Source: Brachionus manjavacas (taxonomy: Eukaryota > Rotifera > Eurotatoria > Ploima > Brachionidae). From it: a stretch of 64,000 bases of DNA. The notes beneath the pieces were generated by a model. That model searched no databases, was not told the DNA's origin, and worked only from the letters and a program-made list of their open reading frames with translations. Below, piece after piece: positions 35,489-44,995 of the stretch (position 1 is the stretch's first letter; each line of letters starts with the position of its first letter). The DNA lies in NCBI GenBank assembly GCA_019054805.1, contig JAHQIY010000001.1, positions 3,176,501 to 3,240,500 of the forward strand. The letters run 5' to 3'. The position numbers and the translations under genes are program-made.

Positions 35489-36496
35489 TAGTGATGGGTC
35501 TTAACTAAACTAATTTAGTTTAGTCGGCTAAAAACAAGTTTACTAATTTTTAGCCAACTAATTTTTAGTTTAGTCGATTTTGTTACACTAAGAGTACAAA
35601 ATAATGTGAAATAAACAGATGTTTTTGGAATGCAGATCTCTGGATTAGTATTTTTTTAAGGAAAAAATAGTTGCTGTGGGACGAGTAAGATATCTTAGTG
35701 ACACAATATAGGGATAGTAGGAAATCATGGGGACGCGAGATATAAGGGGAATAGTAAGAAAAAAATTAAAATTTTAGAAAAAAATTATTTAACTTTTTTT
35801 TATTGAAAATTTAATATTAATGAAGAAAAATAGATACAATCAAATTACAAAAAAAAACAATGCTAATTTCTTTAAAGTTTAAGTCTAAGTTATAAATACC
35901 GTAAACTCGTGTTCACGACTCTAAGAGTAAAGCCCAAATCCAACTTTTTTTCTTTAAGAGTTAATTACATAGTTTCTATGTTACAACAATTCAAATTTAA
36001 TTTGCAAGAAAATACCCTGAATATGGGATATTTTCTAAAAATAAAGCCCAAATTTAACTTTTACATTAACAAAAAAAATTGTCTTTGCTCTCAAAAAAAA
36101 ATGAAAATTTTAAAAATTGTAGAGTTAATTAAAAAATAGAAAAAAAGTCAATTTTTTCAATTTTTTTTGAGAGCAAAGACAATTTTTTTGTTAATGTAAA
36201 AGTTAAATTTGGGCTTTATTTTTAGAAAATATCCCATATTCAGGGTATTTTCTTGCAAATTAAATTTGAATTGTTGTAACATAGAAACTATGTAATTAAC
36301 TCTTAAAGAAAAAAGGTTGGATTTGGGCTTTACTCTTAGAGTCGTGAACATGAGTTTACGGTATTATTTTGTAAAAATTTTCCCATAATAATTGATATTA
36401 AAAATTAATTTAGTTAAGTTGACTAAAATTTAGTTAACTAAAAACTAGTCGTCTAGAATTTGGTTAACTAAACTAAAGAGAAAACTCCCATCACTA
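35489..36496. mobile_element. hAT-type MITE, interrupted by a smaller foldback
   Basis: The ends are TAGTGATGGG and CCCATCACTA, a typical hAT terminal pattern. The 8-bp flanks AAATTTAG (35481-35488) and AAATTAAG (36497-36504) match at seven of eight bases, as expected of a hAT target duplication. Both subterminal zones are rich in TTTAGT/ACTAAA units. There is no coding capacity. A separate 463-bp element sits in the middle. Confidence 0.8.
35899..36361. mobile_element. TA-flanked long-hairpin MITE nested in the hAT MITE
   Basis: Two arms of about 205 bp (35899-36103 and 36157-36361) are almost perfect reverse complements around a loop of about 50 bases. They start and end CCGTAAACTCGTGTTCACGA and its complement. 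The element is flanked by TA on both sides (35897-35898 and 36362-36363), pointing to the Tc1/mariner superfamily. The two mirror-image open frames inside are an effect of the palindrome and not genes. Confidence 0.85.
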
Positions 36497-37279
36497 AAAT
36501 TAAGCGACCCACTCAAAAGTTGGTCATTTGAGTGTCTTCTAGTCATCGAAAAACATATAAAACTTCATAATGCGACATACCATCTTGTAGAGATATGAAT
36601 TTTCTACAGTTTGATGTAGATAGAAAAGGAAAAAAAACTTTTTTGAAACGAATTTAGTCGAAAAATCAGAAATTTTTCAGTTTTTTTGGATCTCTTATTT
36701 TATTTACCCACGGCATATACTTTTCTACACAGATTTTGAAACTAGAGAAAATTGCGAAAAATTTGTAGGCTTTAGTTTTATTATTTATTTTTATAAAAAC
36801 TTTTAGAAGCGTACAAAAAGAGCTTTAGTCCACAAACTTTTTTTTATACCCCAAAAAAAATTCTTCAACCTAGGTTTTCATATATGGAGAATCCAAAAAT
36901 AAGGTCTATTTTATCCGATTAAAATAGTGTGGAAGTTTTGCACCACGCGAACCTCAGCAAAAAATCGGTTCGTCAATTTTGTGACCAATTGATAATGTTT
37001 TGTATCCTAATAAACTTATTATTTAGTCAATTGAGCAAATTTACGTTAAGAGAATATCAGGTAATGATAAATAAATGAGAGAAAAGTGAGATAATACTGG
37101 GGAATAGAAGGACACATCTTAAAAATATATATTTTTTAGTGGAGATATAAAGGTTGTTGATATGGATTATAGAGAATTTTGAGAAAATATGGATGTAATG
37201 GGAGTAAAGGGAGATATACGGAGGAAAAGTGTGATAATACTAGGAAATATTGGAAAATTTCTTGAATATATGTTTTTAA
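36497..37279. other. Unassigned sequence between two MITEs
   Basis: No gene found. The composition is less extreme than the surroundings and it may be part of an unrecognised repeat, but I found no second copy in the window. Confidence 0.3.
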
Positions 37280-37556
37280 TAGTGTTGGTTTTTAATAATT
37301 GACTAACTTTAAATCGATTTAATTTTTTTAGTTAACTAATAAATAATTTATCTCTAAATTAAAGCTAAAAAAGCAAAAAAAAAATTTTCCTACAACATTG
37401 CATACAGCTAGTCACCAATATTCCTCAATTTTTGTTCTGAAAAATCCTCCACAAACATCTTTTTTCGAGTGCCCAATTAGTCGATTTGATAGTTGGCTAA
37501 AAAAAATTAGTCGATTTTTGAATTTAGCAGTCGATTGGGGTCGACTGCCAACACTG
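37280..37556. mobile_element. Second hAT-type MITE
   Basis: The ends are TAGTGTTGG on the left and CCAACACTG on the right, again hAT-like. Subterminal units such as TAGTCGATTT are repeated near the right end. The flanks GTTTTTAA and GTATTTTA are similar but not identical, so the target duplication is uncertain. Confidence 0.6.
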
Positions 37557-38127
37557 GTATTTTAATTATTAATTATTTTTTTGGTAAATATAATTTAGGC
37601 ACATGCCAAGGCGGTTCAGAACGGTAAAAAAACTTTTTTTCAGCTTTCACTAGTTTTTAAATAGGCATAAAAATGGTTTAGATTGATTAAAGGTACGATT
37701 CAGAAATATATTGGTGTGGATAGTGAGACATTTGGTGAAAATTGAGTAAATTTTAGGAATAGCGAACTTCTTTGACGGAAAATTCGGTAATCCTTATTTA
37801 TCGAAATTTCCATTTAAAACGATGGGGATAAAAATAATTTAATCTAAATTTTATTGATTAAAAAAATTAAAAGAAAAATTCGAAGAAAAATAAAAGTAAA
37901 TTTTTTTGAAAAAAATCGGTAATAGATGGTTGTTTGATAAAATGGGACATCTTCGGAAAATTTTGACAATTGGAGTAAACTTGAACATGTGGAATGAGGA
38001 GTCATAAAGCGATAAAGTGAGACAAAAATAAAAGAAAATTACCCAATATTGCTAGGAACAAAGATTGGGACGCTAGGAACCACAACAAAATCTTAATATT
38101 TTCCCAGAAAATGGCAGGAGATAATTT
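37557..38127. other. Unassigned AT-rich sequence
   Basis: No gene, RNA or clear repeat is supported here. Confidence 0.3.
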
Positions 38128-38206
38128 CAATATAATCAAGCGTAGAGCATTTTGCAGAGATTCTGCATTTCATTAGCAGACTTGACAATTGATGTGACTT
38201 TACAGT
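38128..38206 (+). repeat. Partial copy of a foldback MITE (family with GCAGAGATTCTGCA core)
   Basis: This stretch is the reverse-complement match of part of the element at 43945-44325. Shared are GCATTTTGCAGAGATTCTGC, ATTAGCAGACTT and the TTGATG...TACAG end. Only one arm is present. Confidence 0.65.
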
Positions 38207-38219
38207 TTAAAAATATTGG

Positions 38220-38300
38220 TTAACCCTTTTTCGTCGGAAATAGAAAAAATAACGTTGAAGACGAAAATGGGTCATTTTTGACCCATTTTCATTTTCATTG
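38220..38300. mobile_element. Solo piggyBac end, related to the 33178-34844 element
   Basis: After a TTAA at 38220-38223 the sequence runs CCCTTTTTCGTCGG, GAAATAGAAAAAATAACGTT, and the palindrome ATGGGTCATTTTTGACCCAT. This is the same order as the reverse of the right end of the full element. The termini differ at several bases, so it is another subfamily. The other end was not found. Confidence 0.65.
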
Positions 38301-38584
38301 TCATTTTTGACTAATTCTCTAATTCGTTGTTCAGTTCAGGTGATTAATTAATAAATTTAAATTCAAAAAAACTTTTTTTTTTAAATTGATCGAATCAATT
38401 ATTTATTTATTTATTTGTTTTCTGTACCGAGCTAGAGCTCCTTCAGAATAATTTTTAATTGATTTATATATCAAATTTTTTATTTTGAGAAATTCGTTGA
38501 TTTGAAATCAATCCTTCAATTATGAAAAATATAATAAGGATTAAAAGTAAAGCGGTTTTTTTTTAAGATTCTAAAGAAGGGATA

Positions 38585-39640
38585 AGCAATTTATTAAAAG
38601 AAAAAAGAGTATGAGCAACTCTTTAACGACAAATCACTATCAGATGAGAATCGTGAGAAAGAAGTGACAAAGTAAGTCAAAGATTTTGAACAGTAACACG
38701 CTGGAGAAAAACTTAATTTCAACTGTACCAAGAATGACATAAAAAATGTTTTCAAGAATCTCTCAAATGGAAAGGCCACTGGGGCATCAAGTGTTACACT
38801 CGAAATGTTTAAGTACGGAATATGTGAGGAATTAATCGGGCTAGTCTGCAGCCTGCTAAAGACATGCGTACAGAACCAAGTAATGCCTTCAAAATTCAAT
38901 ATTGGAATTATAAGACCACTTTTAAAAGACAATAAAAAAGATATTCAGGTGTTCAATCTCAGGCCAATTATGCTCTCGGACCCACTTTCAATTATATACG
39001 AGAAAATAATTCTGCTAGAAATTAAAAGGTTTCATTTTGATAGTCCAAAGCAGTTTGGTTTTAAAAAAAAAGAGTTCGTGTGCTCACGCTATTACCCAAA
39101 TTGACACATTGATTAATGGAGTTAAAGTTGGATTATACGAGTTTCTGTACGCCGATAAAATCATTTTGATATGACAAGTTACGCGAAATGACAAGAGTAG
39201 ATCAAATGAAATAACTGTGAGTCTCCTTTATCAAGATATCGATACCATACTCAAATTAGCTCGTTTTTACCAAAGATTTACTTTTCCATATTTGAAATGT
39301 CGTCAGAATCTGATATGGTAAAAAGGATAAGAGATTTACCAAAACTTGGTCAAGCAGGCAAAAGTTCTCTTATTGCGCTCTTGAAACCAGAAAAGATGCA
39401 AGAAAACCAATAATTACTCAGCTATTAATTTTTTAGCAGTAACATGGAGGTCAACAATCACAACAGAGCTCATCGAAATGAGAATGGCATGGGTAGAAGC
39501 AAGGATAAAGGCAAAAGATCGACTTGAGTGGAAATCAAAAGTATTGACCTAAGCTCCACAAGGAGTGAATAAGGAAGAAAAAATACTTTTAATATTGTTT
39601 AAATCTAAAAAGGGTGAATCATTTTCTGGTCTGTGTTTAG
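38585..39640 (+). mobile_element. LINE copy A, broken
   Basis: This contains RT segments KATGASSVTLEMFKYG, a PSKFNIGIIRPLLKDNKKD block and LRPIMLSDPLSIIYEKI, then decayed palm and thumb sequence. The C-terminal part reads EMRMAWVEARIKAKDRLEW. The strings around AATAATTCTGCTAGAAATTA and ACCAAAACTTGGTCAAGC recur almost unchanged at 61745-62975, so both copies come from one fairly recent family. Stops and internal deletions are frequent. The clade is not assigned. Confidence 0.8.
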
Positions 39641-39779
39641 AATGATTATCTTGGTGAAGTTTAATGCATAGATTATACTCTCGTGCCTTGAAAGGAAGTA
39701 AATAATCACCAAGAATCTCAAAATCCTTTTATCGTAGCACCACTGTGTACTGGGTGTATTAACCATAAAACTATAAAAC

Positions 39780-40090
39780 TGAACTTTTTACCATTCTAAG
39801 CTATTTTATTATGCGAAAGACCAATGAATTTTTCAACAAGACGGTGCTCCAACACATAAAGCTCATTCTGAGTACCACCTAGATAACCTCAATTGAACAT
39901 CTAAAAGAAGTTCTTCACGAGTGGCTGAAACTAAGCTTTCTCTCAGATGTATTGATAGCTATTTTTTGCTCTGTATTTTCTACAAACACAAAACAAGGAA
40001 AGAGACTAAAAAAGTTCTCCAAACAGCAGTTGATAACATTGTTATATTGTTACCTTTAACAAAAATGCAGCTTTAAATGAATAAATTGAC
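39780..40090 (+). mobile_element. Mariner-like transposase fragment
   Basis: The motif NFFQQDGAPTHKAH matches the second catalytic-aspartate region of mariner/IS630 transposases. The following sequence is degraded. Confidence 0.55.
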
Positions 40091-42127
40091 TGATTCAATT
40101 CTTTTCTACACGCTCTAAATCCCGTTTCCATGAATTGCTGAAATTTTGAACACTTAAAGTTCGAAAATTTTTGTGAATAATTTATATTCATCCGAATATC
40201 TGATTTCTTCATTCTTTTTTTTACTTAATCTTCAAAAATATATTTTTCATTCTGTTTATTTGTATTAAAAAGGCTTACTTCTAAATATAGTTCGAGAGAG
40301 TGTTTTAAAATTTGACTTTGTTTATTTTTCTGAATTAAGTGACCACTGTTATTCATTAGATCACCGATACTATGCATTTGGTGACAGGTGTCCCTTTTAT
40401 GTGACTAATTTATAGTGGCATATTTCCTTGGTAACCAACTAAGCAAATAGATGTACAAATTCCTGATTTGATCCTTATTTAATTACTGCTTCATTCTATT
40501 AAAATCCAGTAAAAAAAAAAACCTTCAAATCTTCGAAAAAAAATGAAAAGAACTATCAAATTTATTCCGCCGAATACTGCTAGACAATTAAGCGAATTTG
40601 ATAAAAAAAAAATTAATCCAAAATGTTTTTTTAGAATTTTTTTCTTTTTTTTTCTAATATAGGGACACAAAAATTCCATATCATTTTAATTAATAGATAA
40701 AAAAATCAATTAGTTTATTTTTTTATTTTTCTATTTGCTAATTTATAATTTTGAATAAAAAAATAAAAATAATTTTTTCAGAACTTTTTCCAACAAATTT
40801 CATCAGAAGTATTTTTTAAAGTTTAAGTCAAAAGATAAAGTAAATTTTTTTTTCAAAGTCAATATATCAGTCCTCGGCATTCACATGAAATTAAATACTA
40901 AAATTAAAATGTGTTTCAAAAAATATGATCAACTTGCAGAATCACCTCTTTAAAAAATTTTTAGCTTTTTCCTTTATCTCATCAGAAATTTACCAAGACG
41001 AAAACAGATGCATGTTTAATTTAATATAAAATTTTTCGAAAAAAATTTTTTACTTGGAATTTTTTAAAGCTTACTTATAAGAAATGAATAATTCATGATA
41101 TGAATATATGTTTCCTTTTATTTATAAAAAATAGAAGATAAAGCTTGAAATTAGAATTTTTTTATAAATTAAAAATAAATCTAGAAAGTTAAGTTTAATT
41201 TTTTTTTTCAATTTTAAGGTTAATCAACAGAGTTGTGCTCCTATCTTTAAGATCGATTAACACTTCATTTATTTAAATTCTATAAAAAAAATTTAAAGAA
41301 AATTATTGAATCATTAATTATTTGAAAAAATTTAACAACAAGAAATTCAAGTAAAAAAAAAAATTCAAATTTTTGCAAATTCAAAAAATCATCGATCTTT
41401 TAATAACAAAGCAATTAATCGGTCTTGAGTAGAAATATTCTGATGTTTATTCACCATTTTTCGATTTTGCCACAAGTTCATAAAAATTAATGCTGTTCCT
41501 TAAATTATATTTCAATTTTCTTGGGTCATTTTTACCAATTTTTCTTTTAAATTAAAGGTGAGCTATTATGAAACAAACTTTTAATCATCTTCTCAAAAAT
41601 TCTATCTCGAAACGAATAAAGACCGTACTTTTGTTTTTTAGAACTTTTTAATGTTTCAAAAATTTAAAAAGAATTAATTTAAAAAATAAATTTTCACTTA
41701 TATAGTTTTACACAGATTTGCGAACATAATTTTTGATAATATTTTGCAAATCATTATTTGACTCATTTTACTTAAAATAACCAAAAGTAAATTCATTATT
41801 TAAGCAGTGCATATACAATTATCAATTTTAATAGTTTTGATTCAATAACACAAATTTCTAAGATTAAAACCGTCATTAAAATCACTTCATTTTTGATACT
41901 TATAGCATTCTTTTTTAACTTAAGTTTTAAACAAAATAGCTATTAATTTCTTTATCTAGCGACAAATTTAACAAAAAAAAAAAAAAATTTTAAATCATTT
42001 TATTTAGAAATTTACAAAAAAATTAGATTTCAGAACAAACCGAACGACAAAAAAAAATAAAAAATTTCTAAATTTAAAAACAATCAGTTCAATAAAATGA
42101 ATAAACATCCGATTATACTTGGCTCAA
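40091..42127. other. Gene-poor AT-rich region
   Basis: No gene is supported. A short plus-strand frame from 40543 with a possible 38-nt intron is discussed among the findings. The opposite frame at 40491-40679 is low-complexity. Confidence 0.35.
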
Positions 42128-43108
42128 TTAGATTTGGATGTCGTTGACTTCATAAGTTTCCAATTTTTTCTCCAAGTCATACAGTCTGTCACTTATTTGA
42201 TTCACCTTTAAATTTATTTGATCCAACTTAATCATTAACTTATTTGATACTTGATTAGCAATCGTTTGATAAAAAACTCGGTCATTTGGATTGACCAAAA
42301 AATTAAAATTGACACTTTGATCCAGACTTAAATTTAGCCGATCTCCATCTTCGGACTTTCTTTTCTTAGCTAAAATTATAACCTTTTCGTTACTTGGACT
42401 AGCTTGCACAATGTCTTGCTTCATGGCCGATATCCGCTTTTTTCTGGTAAAAGTCTCCGAGCAATCGGTGTGATAATGGATTCCTCTACTTTTGGCCTCG
42501 ACATCCACAAATTTCTCGCTGCCATCTGGCTTCTTGCGTACTATAAAAACATATCTCACTTTATTTTCTTTGGGGCATAGTTTGCAGTCTCCATTTATCC
42601 TCAGGTAAACTGTGTTGTTCCGCGACGATTCCTCGTAAACAACATTATTTCTTTTTTGTATCGGGATTTTCATTTTTTCATAATGTTCCACATGTTTCTC
42701 GAAAACCTTGATAAAGTTACCTGTCAAATATCTGTAAGGCTTGGTCGAGTTTGGGTCGTGAACACTATTATCGACCATATTTTTCAGTTCATGATACAAA
42801 ATTTGAAATTTGAATTGTTTTAGCATCGAGTCCTCCAAGCTGGTGTTAAAACTCATGTCTTCATTCAAATCTTCAAGGTAAACTTTTTGATAGTTAACTC
42901 CATTTTGAAAAATGTGGTCATTCGAGGTCTCTATTTTGGTCAGAATCTGGGATTCAGTGTTTATGCTTTGGTCCAGAAAACTGTTTGTGTCCGAGGTGTT
43001 TAGATGATTGGCGTCCAAATCTAGCTCGGTTTTTAATGTAATTTTTGTGCTTTCCTGCGAATCAAAAGATCCATTGTTCGGTGCATACAAGTTTTCCAGC
43101 TCAGACAT
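42128..43108 (-). CDS. Unknown protein with zinc-binding-like cluster and C-terminal coiled coil, 326 residues
   Basis: A single-exon gene with clear coding composition. The start is placed at the ATG complementary to 43106-43108, because the open frame upstream of it has no ATG. The first 100 residues are acidic and probably disordered. Residues 123-216 look folded: TKPYRYLTGNFIKVFEKHV, then TVYLRINGDCKLCP, KVRYVFIVRKKPDG and GIHYHTDCSETF. Cysteines 175, 178 and 216 with histidines 211 and 213 could hold a metal. A basic patch AKKRK near residue 250 may be a nuclear signal. Residues 283-319 show a heptad pattern (coiled coil). This suggests a DNA- or chromatin-binding protein, possibly of a transposon-like or lineage-specific family; the family is not recognised. 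Confidence 0.65.
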   Translation of the reverse strand: MSELENLYAPNNGSFDSQESTKITLKTELDLDANHLNTSDTNSFLDQSINTESQILTKIETSNDHIFQNGVNYQKVYLEDLNEDMSFNTSLEDSMLKQFKFQILYHELKNMVDNSVHDPNSTKPYRYLTGNFIKVFEKHVEHYEKMKIPIQKRNNVVYEESSRNNTVYLRINGDCKLCPKENKVRYVFIVRKKPDGSEKFVDVEAKSRGIHYHTDCSETFTRKKRISAMKQDIVQASPSNEKVIILAKKRKSEDGDRLNLSLDQSVNFNFLVNPNDRVFYQTIANQVSNKLMIKLDQINLKVNQISDRLYDLEKKLETYEVNDIQI

Positions 43109-43374
43109 TATTTTGAAACTGTGTATAATTTCCAAAGATTTTTAAAAGTTAACAGATAAATTGTAAAATTGCAAAATTAAAATTTGCATTTGTTATCAAC
43201 TTGAAATTAAATTATTTTTTCTCTCTATGTATGTATAATTTGTGAGAAATTTTCAGAATTATTTTAACAAACCATCGATTTTTTTGAAAATAAGATTTTT
43301 ATTTAATTGTATTTTGTTTTTCGGCATTAATTTGGAGAGCATATGTTTAAACTTAAATTAAGTGAGATGGGTTA

Positions 43375-43596
43375 ATGATGTTGGAAAATACAACTAAAAT
43401 TTTTTTAAATTTTTCAAAATCTTGTAAAATTTGTTCTATTTTTTGTGATTCAAAATTTATTTCATATGGTAGTTTTCAATCATCTTTTCATTTAAAATGT
43501 GTTAATAGAACTTATGTACCTTTCAAGAAAATTCGGAAATGTGATAACTGTGTTTATTTTGGTATTTTACGTGAAAATAAAATAAAATTTCATTAA
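43375..43596 (+). CDS. Small zinc-finger-like protein, uncertain
   Basis: This frame of 73 residues contains KSCKICSIFC, FHLKCVNRTYVPF and RKCDNCV. The spacing (CxxC, HxxC, CxxC) resembles a PHD-type or related zinc-binding module. It begins 267 bp from the start of the divergent coiled-coil gene. It is short and AT-rich, so it could be a decayed fragment of a larger gene. Confidence 0.4.
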   Translation: MMLENTTKIFLNFSKSCKICSIFCDSKFISYGSFQSSFHLKCVNRTYVPFKKIRKCDNCVYFGILRENKIKFH

Positions 43597-43944
43597 AACT
43601 TACAGTTAATTTAATTGAACCTTTTTCTTTCTATTCTAAGTTAATCTAAGTGAGAATATACTTTTTTATTAATTTAATAAAAAAATTTTTCATCTTTTAT
43701 TTAAGTGTTTAATTAAAGGCTGTTATTAAGCCAAACTTCAAAAATAATTGATAAATTAACTTTCTGTTTAAAGCAATTAATTTTCGATGAAAAATAAAAA
43801 TTCAAATTAGGAAAAAAATCCACTTGACATGTTGAAATGAATTGGTTGAAAGACACGTTAAAAAAAGATATTTTCTGATGCACTCAACTTTTGATAAAAT
43901 TTTTGGTAAACAGCTTTGGTTATTCTGATAGCGACAATTATTTT

Positions 43945-44325
43945 ATCAAGAAAATGGGTTTTGTGAAGTTCAGTACAAAAGAACAGAACAAAGTATAAAA
44001 TATTTAATAACTTTTTATTAAAAAATTTAAAATAAATTCTGTAAATGCAGCATGGTGCAACATTCAAAGTTGCATCAAATGTAAAAGTCTGCTAATGGTG
44101 TGCAGAATCTCTGCAAAATGCACCACGCTCGATTATTTTGAAATTTAATTTCTGCATAACTCTGCAAATTTAGCAGCCTTTGATATTTGATGCAACTTTG
44201 AAAGTTGCACTATGTTGCATTTACAGAACTAAGTTTAAACCTTTAGAAAAAAAGTTTTTCATTTTTTTACATTTTTTCTGTTCACTTTTTCATTTTGTAC
44301 TGAATTTCACAAAACCAGAAAATGA
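43945..44325. mobile_element. Foldback MITE
   Basis: The arms at about 43945-44095 and 44175-44325 are inverted copies. Shared strings include GTTTTGTGAAGTTCAGTACA (one base differs), TTCTGTAAATGCAGCA and AAAGTTGCATCAAAT. The core holds GCAGAATCTCTGCAAAATGC. A partial copy lies at 38128-38206. No coding capacity. Confidence 0.7.
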
Positions 44326-44995
44326 ATTATATTTTTTTTTTTAGAAAAATTTAATTAATATTGGAAAAAGGAAAATAATCTTATATTCCATATTTTTAGG
44401 TTATTGCGTAATATTTCAGAAAATTAAAAATATCGACTTTCTCAAATTATTCAGTTATTAAAATAAAAAATTAATTAGTATTTCACAAAAAAGCCAAAAG
44501 CATGGAAATGTAGGGATATAATTTTTTTTACATTTAATGCTCATCAAAATTTTTTGTCTAATAAATTAAATAAAATTTTTTTTTCATCATATCTATCAAA
44601 AACACTTTACCTTAAATACGGGTTTTCATATAACGATATTTTAGGTAAAAAAGGTAAATTTATTGAATCATACCAACACAGCATTAATTTCTTTTTAAAT
44701 ATAAAGTTTCAATCGCTTTTTTAGGTTTGGTCTACAATCTTTCGATTGAATTTGAATAATAATTGATTTCTAAATTGTAAATGTCATTTCTTAAAATTCA
44801 TCAATGTTTAAAAATAAAATTCTCATCAAAAACTCTCAAGGAAAATTCGTTTTGATCAAATTTATCAATACATAAAAGACATTAAAATTCAAATTCAAAT
44901 AGCACACCTATTCAAGTAAAAAAAAACATGTTATTTTACCAAATATTTTTTGAATAGAAAAAAAAACAAAAATAATTTTTATTGAAAAAAAATAA
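44326..44995. other. Intergenic, upstream of the GHL10 gene
   Basis: AT-rich, no gene. It must contain the promoter of the following gene. Confidence 0.3.

Noticed and set aside
35909-36351. Two opposite protein frames with the same sequence (MFTTLRVKPKS)
   Set aside because: They are mirror images produced by the arms of a palindromic MITE, not genes.
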